Below the pieces are notes generated by a model, which was given only the letters and a program-made list of their open reading frames with translations, was not told where the DNA came from and made no database searches. The position numbers and the translations under genes are program-made. From Megalobrama amblycephala (Eukaryota; Chordata; Actinopteri; Cypriniformes; Xenocyprididae): 64,000 bases of DNA. Shown piece after piece: positions 1-11,856 of this stretch; positions within the stretch are counted from its first letter, which is position 1, and the number at the start of each line of letters is the position of its first letter. Where the stretch lies: contig NC_063052.1 in assembly GCF_018812025.1 (NCBI RefSeq), positions 29,725,451 through 29,789,450 of the forward strand, written 5' to 3'.

Positions 1-993
1 CATCTGGATCAGTATATCAACCCTGAAAGATCCTGTGAATTAACACACTAGATTTATCCAAGACATCCTTCCTCATAGATCACATGGAAAACATCCATAT
101 GACATATATCCTGACCACACAATAGAGAAACATCCCCGCCATATTTAAACACTGAACAGGAAGGTACCTGATTCCCTAAAGATCTATTTTTCTTTGTATA
201 TCTTACAAACACTCTGCAGGAGTAACATGCTGCTCTCTGTATAAACTGTACACACATTATCACTAGAAACATAAGGGCAGATGCATATGACTAAACATTG
301 ATTAATGACTCTTCTGACTAGAAAGCAGCCACCCACCATCATGGTTGTGAGATTTGCACAGATAAATTGAGTTTGATTGGAAGGCAGTCTGATTATACTG
401 ATCAGGACGGACGGTCACAGCTAAAAAAGAATAAAAGTAGGAGCTTCACTGCAAGAGCTTCAGAGAAAAGCAAGGGCAACACGATCAAAGAGATCAAAAT
501 GAAATGGGTTAATCTGAAAACATGGGACCAATCTGACAGAAAGTCATGAAATATGTTTACCGTCATAACATGACTACAGAAGGTCAACGAATCCAGAAAG
601 TAACAAATCTCCAAACCGCATGAAGTATGTTGCTTAGAGGTCGATCAGAGCCTTTCCAACTAATTTGGCTCATCAACCAGCCTGTCATGTATTAAATTGG
701 GGTTTTTACATAAATATTGGCATATAAACAAATGAATTTCACAGGAATATGGCATTGCACATTAAAACCAAATGCCACACTCTACAAAAAAAAAAAAACT
801 ATTTTGTGTTCATTTTCAGTGAGCAAGAGAGTAATTTTTAAACAACGGTTGAGGTAAATAAAACTACCCAGCATGTTGGGTCAAACATTTAATTAAGGTC
901 CCCACGGTACTCAATTTAGGTCCCCACGGTGACAAGAGTTTCCATGAGTCTGTGTGCATTCAGTCTATATTACCTACTGGGATAGAAAAACAT

Positions 994-994
<1 letters not shown>

Positions 995-1028
<34 letters not shown>
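995..1028. repeat. (CA)n microsatellite
   Basis: Uninterrupted AC dinucleotides. Confidence 0.95.
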
Positions 1029-1031
<3 letters not shown>

Positions 1032-1096
1032 CCCTCTCTCTGTCCTTTACCATTCTACGATTCTTCCATCTCTATTGAAACTCACATGCCCACCTC

Positions 1097-1154
<58 letters not shown>
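1097..1154. repeat. (CT)n(CA)n compound microsatellite
   Basis: CT run passing directly into a CA run. Confidence 0.95.
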
Positions 1155-1155
<1 letters not shown>

Positions 1156-1853
1156 CACGTGTCATGATAGCTGAGCCAGATGGCAGCCCAGCGACCCGAG
1201 AGACAAAACGACTCTCAAGAGACTTAGAGATGGGACATTAGGTCCAGGACGGAGAGAATAGGACAAAGAAAAAGAGGAAAACCTTATTTCTCAGGCTCAT
1301 CCCTCTACAGATGTAAACACAGGAGATTATAGAGGAATTCAGTTTCAACAAACAGCAAACTCATTTAACACACTTGCCCAAAGCTCTACAAATAAGCACT
1401 TCACATGCCATAGAAACAAGAGAAACTTTTCAATTCCTATACAAGACAACAGTTCATGAAAAAGAGAATTGCGAATCACTGTGGAGATTTCCTATGGGAT
1501 AACCCAGATGTGACATGCTCACGCACAATGTAGGTCACATGACTCAGACGTGTGGAATCAATAACATGAGTTCAGCACAACAGGAAGTCAGGGGTCAATG
1601 AACGACCTCTGGAATCCTGTTATCCCGCCACATCTTTCTTCCACTACCTATTTCCTCTTTCTCTTTCTCCATCCGTGATATTCCCGCCTTTTCCTTCCCC
1701 CATCCAAAACCTCATTTCTCTCTGTCGGTCTGTTCCTCTTCCTGTCCATCTGGTGTCCATGTCTCTTTTTAGAGCTTCTGTTCCGTAAATTCTCCATGTT
1801 TGCTCTAAATGTCTGTTTGCTTCATGTCTTCCATCTGAATCAGTGTTTCTCAT

Positions 1854-2010
1854 CTGATGAGTCACGGACAGCAGGGAAAAACAACGCTAATTGCAAGTAA
1901 TAAAATGCAGCTAATCTTATATTACCGTGCATGGTTTGGTTATATGAGATTAGCTTTATTTTATTACTTGCATTTAGCATTGTTTTTCCCTGCTGTCCGT
2001 GACCCATCAG
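1854..2010. mobile_element. MITE-like palindrome
   Basis: Two arms of about 64 bases, starting CTGATGAGTCACGGACAGCA and ending in its near-perfect reverse complement (one mismatch in the outer 23 bases), around a short AT-rich loop. No coding capacity. The family is not recognised; a small non-autonomous DNA transposon is the likely origin. Confidence 0.6.
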
Positions 2011-2610
2011 TCGAGAATCAGGGGACAGGCATTTTTTGTTTACTTTTGTACAATTTTGGTACAAGCATCTTCACTTGATATACAGCTCAGGACCCAGATT
2101 TTACTTTTACTTTGGATTTTACCACTAATCTAAATCTGTTTTTTCCCTCCGACAGCCATGTTTCCAACTCTAAAATCCCAAAGTTCATGTTATTCCAATA
2201 CTCTCTAAGCCTCTTTCCTTACTGTGTCTTAATTTTCTCCTCCCTTCTTGTCTGACACCATCCAGACTTTTGGTAAATGCTTTTCTTTTTGTTCTTAATA
2301 TATCTGCACTCTTTTCCCTTGTGTTACCACGTTTCATCTTTTCCTCTGTTCTTCCTCCCTCTTCCTGTTTAGTCACAGGACTCACACCCTGCCAGTCTGT
2401 TGCAGTTTTTGGAAGTCAGATGCCAAAACATAAAAACTGCACTATGACGTACACTTGAAGCATATTTAACACATTCCCAGCTGCATCATATAAAACAAAA
2501 CTATGCTCCTAAATCACTGAGAGACTCAGAGAACCTAGAGAAAACACGAAAGAGGAGTAATACATGAGTAATAACCAGCCCTGATGTTGAAACATTACCC
2601 AAAATTCTTT
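2011..2610. other. Unremarkable non-coding stretch
   Basis: Pyrimidine-rich in part (2200-2380); I see no gene, repeat boundary or RNA. Confidence 0.5.
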
Positions 2611-2619
2611 TCCACCTAC

Positions 2620-3385
2620 ACTACTGGTCAAAAGTTTGGAATCATTGTGACTTTAAAAATGTTTTTGAAAGAAAAACATCTTCTGCTCACCAAGGCTGCA
2701 TTTATTTGATCAAAAATACTGTAAATATACAGTAATAGTGTGAAGTATTATTATAATTCAAAATAACTGTTTTCTATGTGAATATATATTGTAAAATGCA
2801 ATTTATTCCTGTGATCAAAGCTGAATTTTCAGCATCATTACTCCAGTCTTCAGTGTCACATGATCCTTCAGAAATCATTCTAATATTCTGATTTACTGCT
2901 CAAGAAACATTTATGATTATTATCAATGTTGAAAACAGTTGTGGTGTCTAATATGTTTGTTGAAACTGTCACATTAAGATATTATTTAAAGAAAGAAAGA
3001 AAATTAATACGTTTATTCAGCAAGGATATTTTAAATTTATCAAAAATGACAATTTCAAACTAATTATGTTCTTTTGAACATTCTATTTAACAAAGAAAAA
3101 AATCTATCATCATTTCCACAAAAATCTCAAGCGGCACAACTGTTTTGAACATTGATAATAATAATAAATGTTTTTGAGCATCAAATCAGCATATCAGAAT
3201 GATTTCTGAAGGATCATGTGACACTGAAGACTGGAGTAATGATGCTGAAAATTCAGGAAAAATTTGTAAAACACATTCAAATATTAAAAAAAAATGTTAT
3301 TTTAAATTGTAATATTTCACAATATTACCGTTTTACCGTATTTTTATTAAAATACAGCCTTGGTGAGCAGAAGACACGCACGGAA
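2620..3385. mobile_element. Inverted-repeat fish DNA element, right end truncated
   Basis: It begins ACTACTGGTCAAAAGTTTGG, a start I know from abundant fish DNA repeats. The left arm (about 2672-2940) contains CTCACCAAGGCTGCATTTAT and GTCTTCAGTGTCACATGATC; the right arm (about 3145-3376) contains their reverse complements and stops at CCTTGGTGAGCAGAAGA without the outer 50 bases. It lies 70-830 bases downstream of the C-type exon's donor, inside the presumed intron. Superfamily assignment is uncertain. Confidence 0.6.
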
Positions 3386-3452
3386 GTAAAAAACCCATTA
3401 GTGACACAACAGTGAAGAATTTGATTGGCTGTGGGGATGAGTATGCTCTCAC

Positions 3453-5894
3453 CTCATTGGCTGAGTTCATTAAGTGCTTCCTAGTCAGAGTCATGTTTAG
3501 TGTGTTGTTATGACTCAACATGGGAGTCTTAACAAACACAAAGTCGCTCCTGCTGGAGAGCGTCGAATAGCAGGGCCTGTAGGTCCGTGTGTGAGGTTCC
3601 TGAGGCCCTCCGACCACCTCCATATATCTAATGGGTCCGTCAGTGTTAAGCTGGAGGTGAAGGTCTTTATGGGCTCTCTGCTGGTAAGCGTGCCGGGAAC
3701 GGAAGCCTGTCCTGGAATAGCAGCAAGTCGAACCGTCCTTGTGCCTGATGCATCGTACCAAGAGCACCGCCATGGTCAACAGCGACACCAACGTCACACA
3801 ACCCAGGGAGATTATGAGGTACAACGTGACGTCCGTCATTCCAGTCCCCTTGCTTTGGGGAATTCGGAAGTCTGTAGATTTGTCCGCGCTTTTCTCCTCT
3901 ACGGTAACCGTAACTGAAACGCTACTGGACAGAGTTGGCTGGCCATTGTCTTGCACAACCACCACGAAGCTGTAAGCTGGGTGAGTTTTACCGCCCTGTT
4001 CGTCGTCCATGAGTTTCTGCGCCGTACGCAGTTCGCCCGTGTGTGGTTCGATGTGAAACAGCGATGAATCGTCCCCGGGAGCGATGCTGTAGAAGAGCCA
4101 CGCGTTGTGGCCGCTGTCGGGGTCGACGGCGACGATCTTGCTCACGCGATGGCCGACGGGGGCCCCGTGCGGGACGGTCAGCAGGAGCCCTGCGTCTTCC
4201 GAGTGGGCGGGGTAAAGGATGACGGGCGGGTTGTCGTTCTGGTCGACCACAAAAACGTGCACGGTGACGTTAGACGTCTGCGGCGGTACTCCGGCGTCAC
4301 GCACCTGCACCTCGATCTTGAACGCGTTCATTTGCTCGTAGTCCAGAGAGCGCATGGTGAAGATGTTACCGTTCTCGGGGTTTATGTAGACATATGAGGA
4401 GATAGGGCTGCCGTGGATGGTGGTGGGGAGGATGGAGTAGGACAGTCGGGCATTGTCGCCGACATCTGGATCTGAAGCCGAAATGCTTACTATGGGAGTA
4501 CCGGGAGAGTTATTTTCAGCTACGTCCACTGAGTAGGAGTTCTGAGAGAACACTGGAGCGTTGTCATTAACATCTGACAGACGGACCGCAAACGTCTTCC
4601 GAGAGGATAGCGGAGGCGAGCCGGAGTCAGTCGCCGTGACAACAACAGTGTACTCATCAATGGCCTCTCTGTCTAGACGTCCGTCTGTCACAAGTGTGTA
4701 GTGTTCACCAAAGGCTGACTTTAATTTAAACGGAAGTCCTTGGGATACTCGAAGTGTCACTTTCCCATTATCCCCTGAATCTAAGTCTTTTGCACTGATT
4801 AAGGCAATAACAGTGCCAGTTTCAGCATCCTCCCGGATGGGGCTGGTCAGGGAGGTTAATGTCACCTCCGGAGTGTTATCGTTCACATCGATTATTTCCA
4901 CTTTGACGTTGCAGGAGCCCTCCATGGCGGGAGAGCCTCCGTCCCTGGCTTGAACTGTGATGTCATACACATTCGCTTCCTCATAATCCACATCTCCCAC
5001 AACACGGATTTCCCCTGATTCAGAATCAACGCTGAACATTTTAAGTATTCTCTCTGGTGTGTATTTACTGAACAAGTAAGATATTTTCCCATTTATCCCA
5101 GAGTCTACATCTGTGGCATTCAGTTTTGTCACAAGTGTCCCTGGAGGAGAGTTTTCCAAGAGACTAACCCTTTTCACCGGCTCATCAAACACGGGCGCAT
5201 TGTCATTCACGTCCAGCACCCTAATAAGCAGGAGGGTGGTCCCGGATTTCTCCGGCTGTCCTCCGTCCACAGCCGTGAGCAAGAGGCGAAACGCGGCCTG
5301 TGTCTCCCGATCCAAAGCCTTTTCCAGGACGAGCTCTGGAATTTTACTGCCGTCGCTTTTAGTCTCCACGTTTAAAACAAAATAGTCACTCGTGGAGAGG
5401 CTGTACGTGCGCAGGGAGTTAATGCCCACATCGGGATCGCGTGCGCTTTCCAAACGGAATCGCGTTCCCGGAGCGGCCGCCTCAGAAATCTCCAGTGATG
5501 AATTCACGTTTGGAAACTGCGGCGCGTTGTCGTTTACATCGTCAATCTGAACAAGAACTCTGTGTATTTCTATAGGGTTCTGAAGAACGATTTGAAGGTG
5601 CAATGAGCAAGTCGAACTTAAAGCGCACATGCGCTCTCTATCTATCGTCTCTCTGATAACTAAGACACCGTTAGGATTCACCTCGAAATATTGCGCGTTA
5701 GATTCCGACATGACCTGTAGGTTTCTTTCAGTAATCCTCACGGCGCTGAGACCCAAGTCTCTCGCTATATTCCCAACCACAGACCCCGGCTTCTGTTCCT
5801 CCGGTACCGAATAACGGAGCTCACCAGATGCGACTGAGAGGTGCATGAGGGAGAGCGCGAGGCAGAGCACGGGCCACGAGCGTCTCCTCTCCAT
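3453..5894 (-). CDS. pcdhgc5: C-type clustered protocadherin gamma variable exon (gamma-C5-like)
   Basis: One open exon of 814 codons from ATG at 5894 to a splice donor (AATGAG|GTGAGAGC, GT at 3451-3452). The signal peptide ends near G24 (MERRRSWPVL start). EC1 is about 25-127, EC2 128-236, EC3 237-345, EC4 346-449, EC5 450-560, EC6 561-680; linkers read DVNDN and DQNDN, and LDRE/DxD calcium motifs are kept. The membrane segment is about 689-714, followed by a Cys-containing tail with YMEV, YRPCYS and SDFVF, which fits gamma-C5 tails as I know them. Role, from the family: homophilic neuronal adhesion at the plasma membrane. It is the last variable exon before the off-window constant exons, and its EC6, membrane segment and tail are clearly diverged from the array, so it has escaped the homogenisation seen in the others. 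C5 rather than another C-type is an inference; an alpha C-type is the alternative. Unspliced, the frame runs on to a stop at 3333. Confidence 0.9.
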
Positions 5895-6540
5895 TATAAG
5901 CGATCCGGGGAAGGGAAAAGTTTCAACTTTTTCGCCTTATAGAATCCATATTCCAGTTAAAGCGGCGCTACGATGTCGTGCGTAACGCAATCCAAATCGC
6001 GCAGAGTGAATGAAGAAGTTTAACAGAATTCATGATGGCTGTAAACCCTTCGGGAAATTACACGAGAGGAAAAAACAGTCCTCCATCCAGCTCTTCTCTC
6101 AAACTCCCTGAATTAGCTGCGCCTCCGCTGCGCAACAGGGCGGAGACTGAGTCACAAAGAGGTCCGTCCTATTGCGCGCACACACACTCACACATATAGA
6201 GAGAGAGAGACCCACACACTTCGCTTAGAGCGTGTAGAAACCTTCACAGCTCAGGTCGACCTGTTTCCAACACACATGCCAGTGATCCCATGTGGTTTAA
6301 AATATTTACGAGCCCAGATAAATAGCATTAGAGACTCAAAGGAAAGCTGCCAGTTTGTGAACACGGCCACAGACCACAAAACCATTAAAAACATATACTA
6401 ACAACAACACTGGCAATGTTGCATTTCACGACAATAAATACCCAATTAGATGCTTTATAATGATAAGCCACTAACGAGAAATGATATGAGGGCGATTTAA
6501 TATATAGAATAAAAACAAAACTCTACATGTCGACAACGTA
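5895..6540 (-). promoter_or_regulatory. Promoter-side flank of the C-type exon
   Basis: GC- and CpG-rich compared with the array spacers. At 6131-6148 it reads CGCAACAGGGCGGAGACT, a possible degenerate CSE at the expected distance (237-254 bp before the ATG), followed directly by an AP-1 type TGAGTCA at 6148-6154. Mammalian gamma-C5 is known to lack a proper CSE, so a weak element here would be consistent. Promoter function is inferred from position. Confidence 0.4.
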
Positions 6541-6553
6541 CTACAACGAATGG

Positions 6554-6568
6554 CCACTAGACGGCGCA
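6554..6568 (+). promoter_or_regulatory. Candidate CTCF site upstream of the C-type exon
   Basis: CCACTAGACGGCGCA agrees with the CTCF core CCASYAGRKGGCRSY at 13 of 15 positions, and the preceding TGG also fits the extended consensus. It lies about 660 bp upstream of the C-type ATG, on the strand opposite to transcription. Confidence 0.4.
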
Positions 6569-7112
6569 GTTTATCCCATAATATTTGATTACAAAAAAAA
6601 GTTTCATTGTACTACAGATCTTAAAACTTATATTTTATAATATTGCAAAATCCTAAATATTAAAAAAAAAAATCCCAATAAAGTTTTAGGATTAATCTAT
6701 ATCCAGACTTTAAGAAAACGTTTCTCCAAATTTCAATATGTTCTCAGGCTTTAAGACCTCACTATGGATGAATACTTACAGTTTTGTCCAAGTGCTGTTA
6801 GGTAAACACACATCTGTACTGATCATGGTGCTGCTGGGCTTTATAGTGAATATAGTCTAACAAATCTGTCCGTCTATTTCATTAGACACAGAAAAGAGAC
6901 AACCATAACACCTGATTGAAAAACATTCATATACCTAACTCTATTTTATCCACTGCTATTTTCTGTCTGAAGGAGTCACTGATGGAGCAATGCTTCTATC
7001 TCTACTCCATGTGAAACAGTTAACAGGACAGTAAGGAGAGGCTGGATGAATGTCTTGGTCAGTGCAGTTCTGCTATTTAAACTGATCAAATATTAATATA
7101 CCTTTAAAGATA

Positions 7113-7134
7113 CAAAAAAAAAAAAAAAAAAAAA
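7113..7134. repeat. Poly-A run
   Basis: 22 consecutive A within an AT-rich region (7080-7340). Confidence 0.9.
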
Positions 7135-7373
7135 GGAGGTGATAATATGTAATATAAAACCAATAATAGATATACCAAAAACCTTTATATAAATTTTATA
7201 ATAATAATACTAATTAATATTATTAATTATTAATCAATAATTAATATTTTCATACTATACAAAATATTATAATACTTTTATACAGAAGATAACATTTTTT
7301 ATATTAAAAAAAAATCACACAATAACAACAAAACCTACAAAAATGACAAACATTATTACATTACAACAGATTA

Positions 7374-7424
<51 letters not shown>
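7374..7424. repeat. (CA)n microsatellite
   Basis: Long uninterrupted CA tract followed by TATATA. Confidence 0.95.
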
Positions 7425-7430
<6 letters not shown>

Positions 7431-7460
7431 CAACTGAAATAGTTTTGTTGCAGTTGTGTG

Positions 7461-7493
7461 ATATATATATATATATTCTAGTTTTTATCTTTA

Positions 7494-7560
<67 letters not shown>
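7461..7560. repeat. (TA)n microsatellite, interrupted once
   Basis: TA run 7461-7477 and a longer TA run 7499-7560. Confidence 0.9.
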
Positions 7561-7564
<4 letters not shown>

Positions 7565-7607
7565 TTATGTTATTTATATATATATGTGTTATTTTTGTGT
7601 TATTTAA

Positions 7608-8893
7608 CCCTCTATGGGACGAATTATGAAATCACAGTTAGAAAAAATTTATGACTTTATATTTTACATATATTTAAGGCTAAAATAATTTTCCAAAATA
7701 TTTTTTCTACATCTGACCTTTGACCCTTTCTTAGGGTTTCATAAATTATAACTGACATTGTCCTATTAAGGTGAATTATTTTTGGCAAATTGACTGAAAC
7801 TTTACACACATTTAAATGCATTTTCACTATCTGAAAAGTAGTAAAAAGGTCTCAGTTAAAAAACAAAACAAACAAACAAACAAACAAAAAAACAAAAGCT
7901 TTATTAACATTCCATTTCATCTTGTGCTGCTATATTTCATTTGGAACTCACATGTGAAAATGTCAAAACTTCACTGCCTGGAAAAGAGTCAAACCATGTC
8001 TTAGTGTTTAAAAAAAACAACAATTTGGAAGTCCAAATCAATGATTGTAGCACAAGTGAAAATCAACAAAACTCTTCTTTTTCAGTGTACTCCACACTTT
8101 CCACACATAACTCCATCTTGACCTGTTTAGTCATAATTTTTGGAGCATTTGTTTGAGGCCAGCAGGCAGTGGCATCTTTCCTGACCTCTGGTTGTAGTAT
8201 GGATCACATCTTCCACACTGGCATAGGATGATGCACCAAAATGCCTGACTTGCACAACAATTTATGACTTATATTCTCCATCTCTGTCATCACTCTCATT
8301 GCTTCTATCCTCCCTGATCTTCAACTTCTTCCTTTATTACTGTGACCTTATTTTCTGATGTACTGCCATCACTATCATCAATACTTTTTGGAAAAGGGGC
8401 ACCTTTTCCTCTCTGTCTTCTATGGAACTTACAAACATCAACCTAAAACACAGGCAAAAGGGCTATTATACTGCCTGCCAGTAATAATGAACAAAAGGGC
8501 AACCACGCAGAAAAAATACATCCCCTAATAGGACTTTATCATTTATACATAACACACAGACTTTTTGGTATTTAAGTCATTGAATTAACAAAATGTGCAT
8601 TAAAAATGACCAAAAACTTTAGAAAACACATTTGGATGTACAATGATTTAAAAAAAAAAAAAAAATTATTTATTTGTTTTTCCTAGTCTAAAATGAACTC
8701 ACAATGGAGCTTTGGCAGCATGTGACCAAACATGTGTTTATGCTAAAAATGCACATAGATTTTAATTTTATTGGCTGAACGGGATGTCATATGATAATAG
8801 TAAAATGTATTTTTTTTTTGGTTGAATATTATTATTGTATTTTAAATGCGATTTTCTCTGCGTCATTTATAAATGATGCAGCATCATAGAGGG
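7608..8893. mobile_element. Non-autonomous piggyBac-like DNA transposon
   Basis: Terminal inverted repeats CCCTCTATG at 7608 and CATAGAGGG ending 8893, flanked on both sides by TTAA (7604-7607 and 8894-8897), the target duplication typical of piggyBac. The 1286-base interior has no usable transposase frame. Kolobok also uses TTAA, but the CCC terminus favours piggyBac. Confidence 0.7.
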
Positions 8894-8979
8894 TTAAAAT
8901 GTTTTTTCTTCATTTAAAGATACAAGAACTGTATAAACATAGGGTGTATAAATATATTGCATTACATTATAGCATATTC

Positions 8980-9944
8980 GGTAACACTTTATAATAACTG
9001 CACACTATGAAGCATTAGTTAAGCATTAGTTAATAGTTATTTCATCACTTATAAAGCATTAATAGACATTAGTAAGTAGTTTATAAATACAGCTATAATT
9101 GCTTTATTCTTGATTTATAAGCATATCTATAATGTGTTTAATAATTGTATTTTCATACTTTATTAATAATCAATTTATAATTTCTAAATTAAGTATTACA
9201 TTATTTACAAACCAGTTATTTAGGAGTTGTCAGTAGTTCATTTAGTAAGTGTAAGTAAATGATTAATAAACTATTTAAACATTCATTTATACATCTTATT
9301 ATATAGACACATAGTAATAGTTACTTAGTGTGTTAGTAAATGTTTTATTAACACATATTCCTACTGCAATTCATGATTAATTCAGGTAGTTATAAAACAT
9401 TTAGAAGTTGTCAGTTAACTATTTTTGTGAGCTCATCTAAAGTGAGGACTATTTATGCTTTGTAAAGCTTTTATAAATGAGATTTAAAGGTTCAGTGATC
9501 TTCTGCACTGCTGTTCTCTAATGTTTTAAAGTTAGTACCGAGGTAGTTTTGACACTAGGAATATGTTAATAAAGCATTTATTAACACACTGAGTAACTAA
9601 TACTATATGTCTAAATAATAATATGCATAAATGTACATTTAAATATTTTATTAATCATTTACTTACACGTTCTAAATGATCTTATGAACCACTGACAACT
9701 CCTAAATTACTGGTTTGTGAATAATGTAATACATAATTTAGAAATGATAAATTGATCATTAATAAAGTATGAAAATACAATTATTAAACTCATTATAGAT
9801 ATGCTTATAAATCAAGAACAAAGCATGTATAGCTGTATTTATAAATAACGTACTAATGTCTATTAATGTTTTATAAATGATGAATTAACTATTTACTAAT
9901 GCTTAACTAATGCTTCATAGCGTGAGTTATTCTAAAGTGTTACC
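8980..9944. mobile_element. Non-autonomous hAT-like foldback transposon
   Basis: Ends GGTAACACTTTATAATAACT and, inverted, GGTAACACTTTAGAATAACT. The arms stay complementary for several hundred bases (about 8980-9360 against 9550-9944). A perfect 8-base target duplication GCATATTC flanks it (8972-8979, 9945-9952), as expected for hAT. It is AT-rich with no coding capacity. Confidence 0.8.
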
Positions 9945-10203
9945 GCATATTCTTAAATATTCGTGTTAAACCTTATCATAAAACATCATTAAACTATGTC
10001 GATAATATTCATTTTAAACATTATTATTTTGTTGCTATTCATTGCTTTCTTTAAATCTGTAAATATAATAGGTTAAAACTAATAGCATATGATGATAATA
10101 AATCTTTATTTGTACAGATGATAGATTTGTAGAGCTTTTAAGTTTGTATGTTAAATTAGAGCCATGTGACTGACAGCTGCACGTGTGTTCATGCGTTATC
10201 TTT

Positions 10204-10218
10204 ACCGCCGCCATGTGG
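10204..10218 (-). promoter_or_regulatory. Possible CTCF-like motif
   Basis: On the minus strand CCACATGGCGGCGGT matches the CTCF core at 12 of 15 positions. It lies in a short GC-rich island (about 10170-10300). Weak on its own. Confidence 0.25.
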
Positions 10219-10488
10219 TGAGTTCATGAGCTGCAGCTCTGCGCGTCTGTGTTCAGTGGAAGGAGGGGAGGGGCGAGCGGAAAACAGATTACACGCGCAC
10301 ATACATGTTTATGCATAAAGGGAAAGAAAACAGACCAAACTATTTATTTAAAACTATAAATGATACGTAAAACCTTAAAACTATAAAATAGCAAGTGAGA
10401 GGTGTGAGAGAGGATCTGAAATGTTGTTATTAGAGAATAGCTTCGGAGAAGGAGGAAAATGATGCAAGAGCCGGTTTCAGCACTACAC

Positions 10489-10505
10489 TGGCGGACAGCG
10501 ACACT
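10489..10505 (-). promoter_or_regulatory. Orphan CSE-like element without an exon
   Basis: Minus strand AGTGTCGCTGTCCGCCA. The 11 bases AGTGTCGCTGT are identical to the CSE of V14 (19475-19491) and one base from the array CSE (AGTGCCGCTGT). No open variable exon follows in the 4.5 kb to its left. Best explained as the surviving promoter element of a lost variable exon; chance is the alternative. Confidence 0.45.
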
Positions 10506-10549
10506 CAGATAAACGCCTGATTATACACACAGCCAAACCGAACCATCTG

Positions 10550-10552
10550 CTC

Positions 10553-10598
<46 letters not shown>
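10550..10598. repeat. (CT)n(CA)n compound microsatellite
   Basis: CT run followed by CA run, beside the orphan CSE. Confidence 0.95.
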
Positions 10599-10602
<4 letters not shown>

Positions 10603-10619
10603 AGTCAGCCACCTCTTCA

Positions 10620-11725
10620 TATAAAGAAATTAACCATGATCCAAACAAAAAGGCAGTCTTTTGGCATCACAGACTAACTACAAATAAATAAATAAATAAA
10701 TTAAAAATACCTAGAAAGCTGCATTACATACAACAGTCCCAGTCAAATTGCACAAATGCTTAAATTTTAAAGGTGAAATTTTCTAAAGTATAATCTATTT
10801 CAGCTGTAGGTTGTTCCTTTTTAAATATTCCACAGTAGTGTATTCAAAAACACCAGAAAAAGCATTAACAATGTGACAACATAAGATTTATAGGGTTTAA
10901 GTGCAACAAAACAGCTTACATAACTATTGTGAATATGTTTACTACCAAAACAAACGTTTGGGCACCTTCTCAATGCTTAATTTCATTTCATTAAGCATTT
11001 CATTTTATTTTCATTTCATGAAATGCTTAACATTTCATCTGCTCATCAATTTAAAAAAAAATAAATAAACAAATACATTTTAAAATGTTTTGTTCATACA
11101 TAGACAATTTAAATGTATATATGAAACTAAATGCAGGCATTTAAGTAGAAGACTTTAGATTAAGAAAAAAGAGAGTAATTTTTAAGATAATGAGAAACAA
11201 ATTAATGTGTGTCCAAACTGTTGACTAGTAGCATATGTTATAGAATGCAAAGTAGCTGTAACAGATCTGCTTAGATCTACCTTTAAAAGTGGAATAATAA
11301 AATATGGGTATAAGTAGCATGTATTTGATAAAAGAAACAATCATTAAAACTGGGTGATATGTGTGTGTCTTCAGTGCAACTCTTACCTTGATTTGCAGAC
11401 ACAGGTATGGATCAGACACATGAGCAGGAGGAGATATCACAGCATCAGCAGCAACATGGACATGAAAAAGAAGAAGAAAAACAGATCTGATTAGAGTGAT
11501 GCACAGCAGACGTGTGCAGGACCCTCATACTCACCAAACCCTGCATGAGACCTTCTGCAGATCTCGAGACACTTCAGCAAGAACAGAAATACATCAACAT
11601 TTACTAATGTGAGTCAGACAGAAAGCTTAATGAAAGAGAAAGAGAAAAGACAGAATGTTCAGAGAAATCAAACACCTCTGAGGAGCAGCAGCTTCAGATA
11701 TTAATAATTTAAACTTCCATATCTC
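10620..11725. other. AT-rich non-coding stretch
   Basis: No gene supported. Two splice-donor-like sites on the minus strand (AATCAAG|GTAAGAG at about 11385 and TTTG|GTGAGTATG near 11535) have no convincing acceptor or open exon. Confidence 0.5.

Positions 11726-11727
<2 letters not shown>

Positions 11728-11785
<58 letters not shown>
11728..11785. repeat. (CA)n microsatellite
   Basis: Uninterrupted CA. Confidence 0.95.
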
Positions 11786-11788
<3 letters not shown>

Positions 11789-11793
11789 GGGTT

Positions 11794-11856
11794 TTTGCAT
11801 TTTATAAGACAATGCAGTTTTTTATAAGACAATTGCATTTTTATAAGACAATGCAG
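11794..11856. repeat. Short tandem repeat, unit TTTTATAAGACAATGCA
   Basis: Three imperfect copies of a unit of about 20 bases following the CA tract. Confidence 0.75.

Larger units (their letters stand above)
1..1853. other. Non-coding DNA left of the locus
   Basis: No gene seen. It contains microsatellites at 995-1028 and 1097-1154, a poly-A run near 786 and two copies of GGTCCCCACGGT at about 898-932. The short open frames are low-complexity or unsupported. By position it would be the intron between the C-type exon and the off-window constant exons; I looked for gamma constant-region sequence (NTDWRF, GPQFTLQH-type motifs) and found none. Confidence 0.6.

Noticed and set aside
954..1241. 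Open frames over CA/CT repeats (also near 7343 and 11627)
   Set aside because: Low-complexity translations of microsatellites (His-Thr, Cys-Val, Ile-Tyr runs).
1..3452. Protocadherin gamma constant exons expected left of the C-type exon
   Set aside because: No frame resembling the constant region was found; they probably lie outside the window.
11385..11540. Two splice-donor-like sites suggesting a small exon
   Set aside because: No matching acceptor and no convincing open exon; isolated GTAAG/GTGAG matches are common by chance.
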